Source: Candidatus Omnitrophota bacterium
Lineage (GTDB): Bacteria > Omnitrophota > Gorgyraeia > Zapsychrales > JANLHA01
DNA: 39,769 nt
Assembly (NCBI GenBank): GCA_023247795.1
Contig: JAHFFT010000021.1
Location: forward strand, 1 to 39,769
Reading direction: 5' to 3'
Each line of letters opens with the position of its first letter. The stretch's first letter is position 1. The translations under genes were made by a program, and so were the position numbers. Positions 11,162 to 19,339 of the stretch are shown here, piece by piece. The notes beneath the pieces were generated by a model, which saw only the letters and a program-made list of their open reading frames with translations, searched no databases and was not told where the DNA came from.

Positions 11162-11920
11162 TTATGACTTCACGCCCATTCTTGCTTCCGGATCGATCCT
11201 TTGCAAAAAGGTCTCTATCCCATTTTCCTTAAAATAGGCGTCGACCGCCTTTTGAGAACCTTTCCACGCCCCATAGTCGTCGATGATGATAATACCCTTG
11301 GGGGACAACCGCGGATAAAGAAATTTTAGTTCATGATAAGTAGACTCGAACCAGTCCGTATCCAGGCGCAGAAGAGATACGGCCTCCGGTATTATTTGGG
11401 GAACAGTTTCTTCGACTTTTCCCTTTACAAAATGAAAGTTATTTTTCGGATATCCGGTTGAATACACATTCCTTTGGACGTCCTCCACCGGGGAGAAAAC
11501 CCATTGGTTGTACCGATCTTTCTGCAATCTTTTCCATTTTTCCGAAGCCACTATGCCATCAAAGGAAATATCTTGATCCGACGGCTCACTCATGCCCGCG
11601 AAGGTGTCATAAAGATATATCTTCCGGTCGGCTACCTTCATTTTATTCAATGTCTGGGCCATCACCATCGCGCTGCCGCCCTTGTAGACGCCGCATTCAA
11701 CCAGGGCCCCCGGTATCTTCCGCCCAACGATATATCTCGTTGCCATATAAAGTGCGTACATTTTTTCCACACTGGTCTCGGTGAAACCCTTGCATTTTTC
11801 ATAAATTTCGACAAATTCATCTTCCATGGCCCGATCAAAGAACTGTCCCCTCTTCCTGACGATCTTGTAATTGAACGTGCCGAGGATCTTGTTGATTGTT
11901 CTATTTATAATTCTCACCAT
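11162..11920 (-). CDS. TylF/MycF family O-methyltransferase
   Basis: This is a 252-residue SAM-dependent, metal-dependent sugar O-methyltransferase of the macrocin O-methyltransferase family. The sequence shows ALVECGVYKGGSAMVMAQTL (motif I, about 71-90), YLYDTFAGMSEPSD, LLRLDTDWFESTYHEL and GIIIIDDYGAWKGSQKAVDA. In MycF the aspartates of the LDTDW and IDDY segments bind magnesium, and they are conserved here. Members in polysaccharide loci methylate deoxyhexose hydroxyls; here a rhamnose- or fucose-type residue is plausible because GDP-6-deoxyhexose genes are present. ATG 11920 overlaps the 3' end of the upstream gene by 20 bases. A 44-base gap separates it from the next methyltransferase. 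Confidence 0.88.
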   Translation of the reverse strand: MVRIINRTINKILGTFNYKIVRKRGQFFDRAMEDEFVEIYEKCKGFTETSVEKMYALYMATRYIVGRKIPGALVECGVYKGGSAMVMAQTLNKMKVADRKIYLYDTFAGMSEPSDQDISFDGIVASEKWKRLQKDRYNQWVFSPVEDVQRNVYSTGYPKNNFHFVKGKVEETVPQIIPEAVSLLRLDTDWFESTYHELKFLYPRLSPKGIIIIDDYGAWKGSQKAVDAYFKENGIETFLQRIDPEARMGVKS

Positions 11921-12818
11921 CGATATTTTTCCCGGTTGAAGACTGCAAAAATTTTCTGATCACTTTACGCGCCATCCGGCTGGGAGAAAAACTCCAGCGC
12001 TTGCCGTCCACCAGCGTGATGCCCCCTGCCGCCGTCAAGGTATGGATGCCGATGGGATACAGACCAAGGGAATCGGGTTCGATGACCGCGGCGATCTCTT
12101 CCCTGAAATCTGTCTGGCTCAAAACGACTACTCTGTTCAAAATGATGCGGCCTCCGTAGGTTTTGGAGCAATCCTGGGCAGGACGATAAAGAATCCCGCC
12201 ATGCATAAACGGCGTACCGGCGGGCCGCGCCGAAGCAATGTCCGTTTTAACCGGATTACCGGTATGCGCCTGCCAGGGGCCCAGAAGATCAGGAGCATGC
12301 CACACATGCAACTGGGATCCATCCCTTGCCCCCCAAAGCCACCATTGTCCAGCGTGATGAAAAACACTCGGGTCAGAGAGCGGAACGCCGGCTAGAAGCG
12401 TCGCTTTCTCCGTAAGCTGCCCTGTATGGCGATTGACGGCAAACAGGACAACTTTATTGCTCCGGGACATCTCCGGCACACAATACAACGCGCCTTGATG
12501 CTCAAGAATATAGGGATAAGAAAGATGGACGTCGCCGGACAAGGCGACATCTTCATGCAAAATCCGACGCGCCTTGTCTAGGATGACATGCCGGAGATGG
12601 CCTTTATTGCGCGCGAAATTAAACTCTTCGGCGTAAATATGCAACCGGCCGTTGTCCCAAAACCCGAAGGGGTCCGCCGTAAACCCCCCTCGGGAATGCC
12701 GTGCGAGCCATTTGATATCATTGACCGTTTGATCCGTGAGAAAACTCTCAATCGGGCGCTCGATAATGCCGATATTCCAGTCTTCATATTGAAAAAATTT
12801 TGAGAAAAACGGCATCAT
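11901..12818 (-). CDS. GINT1 N-terminal-like beta-propeller protein
   Basis: This 305-residue soluble protein matches the domain known from plant glucosamine inositolphosphorylceramide transferase 1 (N-terminal domain), a five-bladed propeller related to GH43-type folds. Diagnostic pieces are WNIGII near the start, GGFTADPFGFWDNGRLHIYA, HLSYPYILEHQGALYCVPEM, PLSDPSVFHHAGQWWLWGAR, RPAQDCSKTYGGRI and GIHTLTAAGGITLVDG. In bacteria this domain occurs in polysaccharide loci alone or fused to formyltransferase or glycosyltransferase domains; its biochemical role is not settled to my knowledge. Here it stands alone. The start overlaps the upstream glycosyltransferase stop (ATGA at 12815-12818), so the two are probably coupled. 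Confidence 0.8.
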   Translation of the reverse strand: MMPFFSKFFQYEDWNIGIIERPIESFLTDQTVNDIKWLARHSRGGFTADPFGFWDNGRLHIYAEEFNFARNKGHLRHVILDKARRILHEDVALSGDVHLSYPYILEHQGALYCVPEMSRSNKVVLFAVNRHTGQLTEKATLLAGVPLSDPSVFHHAGQWWLWGARDGSQLHVWHAPDLLGPWQAHTGNPVKTDIASARPAGTPFMHGGILYRPAQDCSKTYGGRIILNRVVVLSQTDFREEIAAVIEPDSLGLYPIGIHTLTAAGGITLVDGKRWSFSPSRMARKVIRKFLQSSTGKNIDGENYK

Positions 12819-13993
12819 TCTTTAAATTCATCTTTAAATCTTCCGGCATCCGCATATGTCCTGTCGATGGCGTCAAGAAATTGGTCGCGCGCCCTATCGA
12901 TTGTATAATCCGCCAGAATCTTATCCGCCTCTTTGACCATGCCCTCACGCAGTTTTTTGCTGGAAAGCATTGTTTCGATGGCCGAGGCCAATTCCCGGCT
13001 GTTGCCTTTTTCAAAGATCAGTCCCGATTTCCCGGGGGCGATCAGGTCGCGCCCCGCCCCCACGCCGGTCGAACAAATGACCGGCACCCCGGCCGCGATC
13101 GATTCGTTGACGACCATGCCCCAGATATCCAGATAAGAAGGTAGCACGGTCAAATCGGATAATGCATAATAAAGCGGTAAATTGTCGGGATCAATATATC
13201 CGGCAAAATGAAACGGGAATCTTTTTATTTTATTCAACCTATTCCTCAACCCTTCCTTTAGCTGCCCATCCCCGACAAACAACAAACTAAATTGATACTT
13301 ATGATCGACCAGGTCCAGGGCTTCCATTAAAACTTTGAGCCCTTTCCTTTCGATGAACTGTCCGAAATACGCGACAACGGGACCGGTAAGTCCGAATTTC
13401 TTTTTCAATGCACTTTTCTGCTCCTGGGATATGCTCCTGGCTTTGGCGAAAAATTCATTATCGACCACATTATTACAAAAATAAATATTATCGCCCCGGT
13501 GGGTAGTTGCCAGGACATATTCTTTCGCCGCACTCCCCGGAACCAAAATCCCGTCTGACACCCGGTTCAAAAGTGCCTTAAGTGTTATTTTGATCCTGGG
13601 CATCTCCGCCAAGGAGTCCTTTGTCAACTCCAGCCAGCGTAACTTGGGCAGCCCTTTTAAGCTGGTGTACGATTGCAGCGCCAATTCCGGGATGTTCAAA
13701 TGGTCGCTTAAAACAACCAGATCGCAATGCTTGGCCAGCATCCTTATATCCTTCAGGAAATAAAGGGTACCTTGGCTAGTGCGCATCTGCTTGGTAGGAA
13801 GAATGTCATAATTAAATCCCAGGTCTTTATCGAACTGCCATTTATGTTCATCGATCTGGCGTGAGGAAAAAAGAAATTTGAATTGATACCCCCTGCTTTG
13901 GGACAACGCCCGAAAAAGCGGAATGCGATAAGGAGACAAAGTGTTATGAAGCACCAGCACCCGCAAATCATTGCTTTCGCTGAACATTTCCAT
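12815..13993 (-). CDS. GT4 family glycosyltransferase
   Basis: This is a retaining GT-B glycosyltransferase of 392 residues. The N-terminal half contains VLVLHNTLSPYRIPLFRALS, a start common in GT4 enzymes whose acceptor loop lies at the first strand. The C-terminal half has VVAYFGQFIERKGLKVLMEA (donor domain start), LLFVGDGQLKEGL, and NESIAAGVPVICSTGVGAGR, with the first acidic residue of the usual EX7E region. It should extend the lipid-linked repeat in the cytoplasm. Two ATGs (13993 and 13987) compete for the start, neither with a good ribosome binding site. The stop overlaps the start of the propeller-protein gene. Sugar specificity is unknown. Confidence 0.88.
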   Translation of the reverse strand: MEMFSESNDLRVLVLHNTLSPYRIPLFRALSQSRGYQFKFLFSSRQIDEHKWQFDKDLGFNYDILPTKQMRTSQGTLYFLKDIRMLAKHCDLVVLSDHLNIPELALQSYTSLKGLPKLRWLELTKDSLAEMPRIKITLKALLNRVSDGILVPGSAAKEYVLATTHRGDNIYFCNNVVDNEFFAKARSISQEQKSALKKKFGLTGPVVAYFGQFIERKGLKVLMEALDLVDHKYQFSLLFVGDGQLKEGLRNRLNKIKRFPFHFAGYIDPDNLPLYYALSDLTVLPSYLDIWGMVVNESIAAGVPVICSTGVGAGRDLIAPGKSGLIFEKGNSRELASAIETMLSSKKLREGMVKEADKILADYTIDRARDQFLDAIDRTYADAGRFKDEFKE

Positions 13994-14008
13994 GATGGTA
14001 TTGATTCT

Positions 14009-15484
14009 CTAAACTGGAACTGTTTTTCCCGCTTTCCCCAAGATAGTTTCTAACGTAAAAGCGATGCACAATAAATAAAGCGCCACTATCGGCAACGCGA
14101 AACGCGTCAGAATGGGGTATAACGCATATAAGACCGTATAAATCGCAATCAGCAATAAGATAAAAAAAACTGTCTGGATTCTGATGCCCTCTTCGGCGCC
14201 AAAATCGAACAGTTTCGAACGATACCGGTACACCCTTACTGTCAAATAGAACAGAGAAAAATAGGTCAACAACGCCAAAACAAATCGAATGCCATTCTTA
14301 AAAAGAGCATAATCGAACAAGTGCTTTAGCGGTGCCGGGTAGGCCACGAACCCTATTTGCGCTGATTCCCAAAAAGCCATTTTCAGAGTTTCGATCGCCG
14401 TCAAAAAAAAATATTGCAGGGAATTCCTGGAAATTTTCTCAACCGCACGCGAAAGTATTTTCTGGGTCCGTTCCGCTCCCAATACCTCCACTTGATTCTC
14501 TTTCAGGAACACAGACAACTCCGTTGACTTGCGAAGGTCCATTCCGGAAAACTCGCAATCTTGGCATATTTCTTCACTGAAAAAAACACGGCATACCCCC
14601 CCTCCCGGGACAGAAGCAAGATGCGCCCAGAACAATGCCGGTGGAAGTGGATCTGTGCGCTGGGCCACGGCGCCAAAAAAATTCTGGTCATATCGGGTCG
14701 TGAACTCAAAATTCCCGTTGAAAAACTTGTTCGCATAGCGATAAGAAATAACAGGAAACATGAAAACAGCCGATACAATACCGATAAAAACCGCGGCCTT
14801 GAACGTTTTTTTTGTGTTTTTGCGAAATAACGCTTCGATCAAAGGGATCGCAAACGGGATAATAAATATCAAAAAGACATACTGAAAAATCGCCTTTACA
14901 AAACTTGCCCAGACAAATGCCAGCGCCACCAACACTGCCCCCGCGATCACCCTGGAAATTCTTTCATAATGGATCGCGCGCCAGCCGTACCACGCTCCAG
15001 CGATAATCAGTAAGACCGCAGGATAAGCGGCGATCTCTGAATATAAACTGAATGCCGAATTGACAATGGCAGGCGAAAACCCGAAATACAAGATCGTTGC
15101 CGCAATAATCCCGTCACGTATTTTTGCCTGCCTCATAAGCATGATCAGCAAAAGCTGGGACAAAAATAAGATGCCTACCTGTAAGGATTTCTGGATATAT
15201 TCATACGACACACCCACCGCATCGGCAACACGCATCGAAACGGCGATCATCCAGGGGTACAACGGTTCCCGGTGCGGCCCGGTTTCCAGAAATGTCCGCC
15301 ATCCCTCTTTATATACCATCATACCGAGATCCCGATAATCGATGGCATCAAACTGGATAAGCATATTTGATGAATGCATTAAATATCCCCAATAAATAAA
15401 ACAGCATACAAAAATAAAAAGAAAAATTTTATTCTTTTGTACAAAGCCGGTCAACTGTGCAAATCGTTCCTGGCCTGAAGACAT
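14009..15484 (-). CDS. Polytopic membrane protein, GT39/PMT_2-like (GT-C) glycosyltransferase
   Basis: This integral membrane protein of 491 residues has about eleven hydrophobic segments and one larger soluble loop of about 110 residues (roughly 270-380) containing four cysteines. Near the N-terminus QFDAIDYRDLGMMV and PHREPLYPWMIA match the pattern of PMT_2/ArnT-like enzymes, where an Asp after the first membrane segment is catalytic and a P.yP segment follows. I infer a periplasmic transferase that uses a polyprenyl-phosphate sugar. The start is uncertain: ATG 15484 is chosen, but GTG 15496, which overlaps the upstream stop by one base, is also possible. Neither has a clear ribosome binding site. 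Confidence 0.68.
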   Translation of the reverse strand: MSSGQERFAQLTGFVQKNKIFLFIFVCCFIYWGYLMHSSNMLIQFDAIDYRDLGMMVYKEGWRTFLETGPHREPLYPWMIAVSMRVADAVGVSYEYIQKSLQVGILFLSQLLLIMLMRQAKIRDGIIAATILYFGFSPAIVNSAFSLYSEIAAYPAVLLIIAGAWYGWRAIHYERISRVIAGAVLVALAFVWASFVKAIFQYVFLIFIIPFAIPLIEALFRKNTKKTFKAAVFIGIVSAVFMFPVISYRYANKFFNGNFEFTTRYDQNFFGAVAQRTDPLPPALFWAHLASVPGGGVCRVFFSEEICQDCEFSGMDLRKSTELSVFLKENQVEVLGAERTQKILSRAVEKISRNSLQYFFLTAIETLKMAFWESAQIGFVAYPAPLKHLFDYALFKNGIRFVLALLTYFSLFYLTVRVYRYRSKLFDFGAEEGIRIQTVFFILLLIAIYTVLYALYPILTRFALPIVALYLLCIAFTLETILGKAGKTVPV

Positions 15485-15495
15485 AATGGAAACCA

Positions 15496-16698
15496 CTAAA
15501 TCAGTGCGTGTGCGACCGGCGCTTTTTGTGTTACGCGGTTATAAACGGCCATCAATTCCTCATAATTCCGGCGGGCCGAATATTTTTGTTCGAACGTATC
15601 CCGCGCCCGCTTCGCCATTTGCTCCAATTCGTCCCTGTGTCCGATCAACCACCGCGCTTTTTGGGCCAAATCCGATGGATTTCCCGCCTCGAAAAGCATT
15701 CCATTGCCCTTATCTTCAATGATCTCTTCCAGACTTCCCAAGCGGCTTGCCAAAACCGGCACGCCATACGCGAAAGCCTCGGCGACGATCCGCGGAAAAT
15801 TCTCGTAGCAAACCGACGGCACAATCAAAAAACCGGCTTCCCGCATATTGCGCTCATACTCTGCCTGGTCCACATAACCGCGAAGCTCAACGTTCGTCAT
15901 ACTGTGTCTGCGGACATAATCCGCCAAAGAACCCGCCAGCGGCCCATTGCCAATCACCCGCAGAGGGAAATCCGATAATGACCGCCACGCTCCCAGAAGG
16001 ACATTGACCCCTTTCTCTGTGCTCAACCGACCGACATACAAAGCATATCTTTTGCGCTGACTTGCGACAGCGCGGCCCGGATCAGGATAAACAAAATTTG
16101 GCTTCACAGTGATCTTTTGTCCGTCGATCCCCGCGGCGATCAGTTTCTGACGGCCGAACTGAGAAGCGGTAATGTACATATCGACCGTATCTTGCCATGT
16201 CCTTTTTTCCCAATGGTCTATCAACATCCGCGCGATCAAAGCGGTCAGCACACGGGAATTCCCGTAACAACCGTGGTAGACCCCTTGCCATAAAGATTTG
16301 TTCAAGCAATCTTCGCATATTTTATTCTGGCGGTACAAAAGCCCGTTGGAACACACCAATCGAAAATTATGCTGGCTCTGGACAACAGGAACGCCTTCAT
16401 CGTGGCAGGCAGAATAGGCCGCCGGCGTCATCACATAAAAAATATTGTGAAAATGCGCCACATCCGGCTTAAACCGCTTGATCATGGTCCTTATGTCCCG
16501 GTACGTCTCCGGTGACCAGCCCAGCTGGCGTATATTCCTGAATTTGGTCATGATGGATTTCGAATCCAGCTGCGCGTTGCTGCGCTTATACAAAAGCACA
16601 TCTACTCCAAAATCCTTCAAAAGACAATATTCCGCCGCGACAACAGCGTCCTCTCCCCCGGGAATTTTATAATGATTATGACCGATCAATATTCTCAT
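15496..16698 (-). CDS. GT4 family glycosyltransferase
   Basis: This is a GT-B glycosyltransferase of 400 residues. The N-terminus MRILIGHNHYKIPGGEDAVV carries the GGED loop seen in many GT4 enzymes of capsule and O-antigen loci. VAHFHNIFYVMTPAAY and VVQSQHNFRLVC follow; between them and the C-terminal domain lie several cysteines (CEDC, CYG), which is frequent in this subgroup. The donor domain shows RYALYVGRLSTEKGVNVLLG, LRVIGNGPLAGSL and CYENFPRIVAEAFAYGVPVL with a complete EX7E motif. It lies five bases downstream of the reductase-like SDR gene. Sugar specificity cannot be assigned. Confidence 0.92.
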   Translation of the reverse strand: MRILIGHNHYKIPGGEDAVVAAEYCLLKDFGVDVLLYKRSNAQLDSKSIMTKFRNIRQLGWSPETYRDIRTMIKRFKPDVAHFHNIFYVMTPAAYSACHDEGVPVVQSQHNFRLVCSNGLLYRQNKICEDCLNKSLWQGVYHGCYGNSRVLTALIARMLIDHWEKRTWQDTVDMYITASQFGRQKLIAAGIDGQKITVKPNFVYPDPGRAVASQRKRYALYVGRLSTEKGVNVLLGAWRSLSDFPLRVIGNGPLAGSLADYVRRHSMTNVELRGYVDQAEYERNMREAGFLIVPSVCYENFPRIVAEAFAYGVPVLASRLGSLEEIIEDKGNGMLFEAGNPSDLAQKARWLIGHRDELEQMAKRARDTFEQKYSARRNYEELMAVYNRVTQKAPVAHALI

Positions 16699-16703
16699 CG
16701 ACT

Positions 16704-17645
16704 TTAACGGCGGGCCCGATGACTGTCCAGCGTACCCTTAAGACTGCGCTCCAAACTGACTTCTGGAAACCAGCCCGATACAGACCTGAGTTTCATGTTG
16801 GAACCGATGACATCAAAACTCGGCGAATGACTGTCTTTACTTTTCCTGATTATGACATTCTTTATCCTGGATAATAACAAAAGACCCCGCAAGGCTTTCC
16901 CCATTTCAAGAGGATGACCTGAACACACGTTATAGATCTCACCCGAAGAACCATCCCGGGCAACGGCCCAAAGCCCTGCGCAAATGTCCTTGATATCAAG
17001 AAAATCTCTTTTACTCTCCAGATTCTTGGTATCCATCACTTTTTCCTGAAGACCTTGTTCAATCCTTACAATCTGTTCGGCAAATCGGCCTATCGCCAAA
17101 GTCGACGGAGTGCCCTCTCCCATCACGTTAAATATCCTGGCGATCACAACATCGCCTCCCTTGCGCGCATAATCCAGCCCCAATTTTGTCTGTTTAAACT
17201 TGGCGATACCATACGCTGTCACGGGCATTGCTGTATCTGTCTCTTTAACTTTTCTCCGCGTTCGGCACATCCGGCCATATTCCGCTGCTGATCCCGGAAT
17301 AATAACCCTCGGACGAATATCAATCTCCTGAATCACATCCAGCAGGCACTGTGTCGTTTCATAATTTGATCTGAACAATATTTTTTTGTCAATCATGCGC
17401 CCACCTGCCATGTGAAAAATAAAATCCGGGCGCATTGAAACCAAGACAGCTTTCAACTTGTCCTTTGCGGTTAAATCACAAACAAAAATCCCCGAATCGC
17501 ACCCATCATCCGTCCTGCTCAAGCCATATATCTGAAAGCCTGTATTTTGCTTTTTCAGGTATCGCCATAATGCGCGACCTAAAAAACCGTTTACGCCGGT
17601 AATAAGAATCTTTTTATTTTGCTTCACCAAAGGCGGTTTAATCAA
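16704..17645 (-). CDS. NAD(P)-dependent SDR, GDP-4-keto-6-deoxy-D-mannose reductase (RMD)-like
   Basis: This extended SDR resembles the enzymes that reduce GDP-4-keto-6-deoxymannose to GDP-D-rhamnose or GDP-6-deoxytalose. It has ILITGVNGFLGRALW (GxxGxxG), a conserved PGSAAEYG loop, AYGIAK (YxxxK), RIFNVMGEG followed by RFAEQIVRIEQG, KRDFLDIKDICAGLW and SGEIYNVCSG, which follow the RMD pattern closely, and a C-terminal SGWFPEVSLERSL. If correct it would compete with the GDP-fucose synthase for the Gmd product. The start is uncertain: TTG 17645 has GGAG 11 bases upstream and overlaps the upstream stop; GTG 17627 is an alternative. It could instead act on the product of the adjacent nucleotidyltransferase. 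Confidence 0.72.
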   Translation of the reverse strand: MIKPPLVKQNKKILITGVNGFLGRALWRYLKKQNTGFQIYGLSRTDDGCDSGIFVCDLTAKDKLKAVLVSMRPDFIFHMAGGRMIDKKILFRSNYETTQCLLDVIQEIDIRPRVIIPGSAAEYGRMCRTRRKVKETDTAMPVTAYGIAKFKQTKLGLDYARKGGDVVIARIFNVMGEGTPSTLAIGRFAEQIVRIEQGLQEKVMDTKNLESKRDFLDIKDICAGLWAVARDGSSGEIYNVCSGHPLEMGKALRGLLLLSRIKNVIIRKSKDSHSPSFDVIGSNMKLRSVSGWFPEVSLERSLKGTLDSHRARR

Positions 17646-18354
17646 GGAGAAATTTTCTCCGGTATTTCGTAAATGTTTCCTGGGCGGCTTCAAAATCGTC
17701 CAGTCTCCCCAGATCCAGCCATAACGCGCTCGTTTTGAAACAATTGACTATCTCACCCGCGGCTTTCATCCGCAGCATCAACTCCGGCATGCCCAATGAT
17801 TCGTCCTTCCCGATATAATTCCGGCATCTCTTATTCAAAAGATAAATGCCCATACTGACAAAAGAACTGTGCTGGGGTTTTTCATGATATTCCACCAGTT
17901 CCCCGCGGGAATTGGTCTCGATGACGCCGAAATCCGTAATGACCTTGCGTTCCTTGATCGTGATGGTGGCGATGTTCTTTTTCCCTTTATGGAACTTCCA
18001 CAGCGTACCGAAATTCACATCGGTCAGGACGTCTCCGTTGACGACGATAAAATCGTCCACCAGATTGTTTACCAGCCTGACCGCGCCGGCAGTGCCTAGA
18101 GGCATATCCTCCCGGACATAACTGATCTTCACGCCCCAGCGTTTTCCGTTACCAAAAAAAGCCTCGATCAGCTCGGCCAGATGACCGGTGGAAATCGCGA
18201 TATTGGCGATGCCGGCACGCTTGAGTTGGCGTATGATTATTTCCGCGATAGGCATCTCCCCCAATGGCATGAGAGGCTTGGGCAGAACGGTCGTATAGGG
18301 ACGCAACCGCGACCCCCTTCCTCCCGCCAAAATGATCGCCTGGACTTTAGACAT
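17638..18354 (-). CDS. Sugar-1-phosphate nucleotidyltransferase (NTP_transferase family)
   Basis: This 238-residue enzyme should couple a sugar 1-phosphate to a nucleoside triphosphate. Visible are the nucleotide-binding loop LAGGRGSRLRPYT (9-21), KPLMPLGEMP around K26, PLGTAGAV (85-92), VVNGDVLTD with the metal-binding aspartate (about 104-112), FGVIE, EYHEKP, and the C-terminal LWLDLGRLDDFEAA. The length matches short GDP-mannose or MurNAc-1-P pyrophosphorylase-like proteins and the catalytic domain of PtmE, the glucosamine-1-phosphate guanylyltransferase of the Campylobacter legionaminate pathway. Its ATG overlaps the stop of the LegB-type gene by 8 bases, which makes a PtmE-like role attractive but unproven. 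The CBS domains found in PtmE are absent. Confidence 0.82.
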   Translation of the reverse strand: MSKVQAIILAGGRGSRLRPYTTVLPKPLMPLGEMPIAEIIIRQLKRAGIANIAISTGHLAELIEAFFGNGKRWGVKISYVREDMPLGTAGAVRLVNNLVDDFIVVNGDVLTDVNFGTLWKFHKGKKNIATITIKERKVITDFGVIETNSRGELVEYHEKPQHSSFVSMGIYLLNKRCRNYIGKDESLGMPELMLRMKAAGEIVNCFKTSALWLDLGRLDDFEAAQETFTKYRRKFLLD

Positions 18355-19339
18355 TGTAGATATCCGTTTTATATCGGTTGATATTCTTGCGCAGCCAGGC
18401 CAACGTGAGTTTTAACCCTTGCCCCAAAGAGACCCGGCTTTCCCAGCCACATATCGACCGGAGTTTGCCGGCATTGCAAACAAGGCGTTCCACCTCACTC
18501 TTGTCTGGACGCAAACGCTCTCGTTCCGTCACGACTTTTATTTTCTTCTTGGTGATGATTTGGATCAAGTTGACCAACTCGCGAATAGATACTTCTGTAT
18601 TGCTTCCGGCGTTAAATACCTGGCCTACTGATCGATCGGTTTCAGCGACTTTCAGGAACGCCTCGACCGTATCGCTGACATAATTAAAATCACGCGTGGA
18701 TTCCGTATTGCCAAGTTTAATCGTATTCCGGCCGGCACATATCTGGGACAGGATTGTCGGAATGATCGCTCGCGCGGACTGGCGAGGGCCAAAAGTGTTA
18801 AAAGGACGCAACACCACCACCGGTAGATCGAAGGAACGGTAAAATGACAACGCCAGTTCGTCGGCGGCCGATTTCGTGGCCGCGTACGGCGATTGCGGAT
18901 TGATCGGATGCGACTCATCAATAGGTGTATATTGCGCCGTCCCGTAAACCTCACTCGTTGAGGTATGTACGATCCTTTCCACTCCGGCCTTGCGCGCCGC
19001 CTGCAAAACATTGAGCGTTCCCTTGATATTCGTATCCACATAACTATCCGGCGAATGATAGCTAAACGGGATCCCGATCAAGGCGGCAAGATGAAAAACG
19101 ACATCCGCCTTTTCGGTCGCTTTCAAGACCCCGTTGGGGTCGCGCACGTCGCCGGCAAATACTTCCACTTTGTTCATGGTTTGCCGGGATAAAGTATCCA
19201 GCCAGCCCCAGCTGTTGAACGAATTATAATACACAAACGCCTTTACCTTGGCCCCGCGGGCCGCCAAGCGCTCGACCAGATGGCTTCCAATAAAACCGTC
19301 AGCCCCGGTGACGAGAATTTTTTTGTTTTGCCAATTCAT
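18347..19339 (-). CDS. legB: LegB-type NAD-dependent nucleotide-sugar 4,6-dehydratase
   Basis: This extended SDR of 330 residues carries the signature of the legionaminate-pathway dehydratase family: ILVTGADGFIGSHLVERL (8-25), then AFVYYNSFNSWGWLDTL (34-50), a stretch I know as characteristic of LegB. Also visible are TSTSEVYGTA (126-135), YAATK (Y152, K156), VLRPFNTFGPRQSARA and TRDFNYVSDTV. The reaction would be C4 oxidation and C6 dehydration of a GDP- or UDP-GlcNAc-type sugar. The start lies 41 bases inside the 3' end of the upstream polymerase gene, with AGAGG about ten bases before it. The other nonulosonate genes are 3-16 kb upstream and include a second dehydratase of a different type, so this one may serve another sugar. 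Confidence 0.82.
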   Translation of the reverse strand: MNWQNKKILVTGADGFIGSHLVERLAARGAKVKAFVYYNSFNSWGWLDTLSRQTMNKVEVFAGDVRDPNGVLKATEKADVVFHLAALIGIPFSYHSPDSYVDTNIKGTLNVLQAARKAGVERIVHTSTSEVYGTAQYTPIDESHPINPQSPYAATKSAADELALSFYRSFDLPVVVLRPFNTFGPRQSARAIIPTILSQICAGRNTIKLGNTESTRDFNYVSDTVEAFLKVAETDRSVGQVFNAGSNTEVSIRELVNLIQIITKKKIKVVTERERLRPDKSEVERLVCNAGKLRSICGWESRVSLGQGLKLTLAWLRKNINRYKTDIYNV

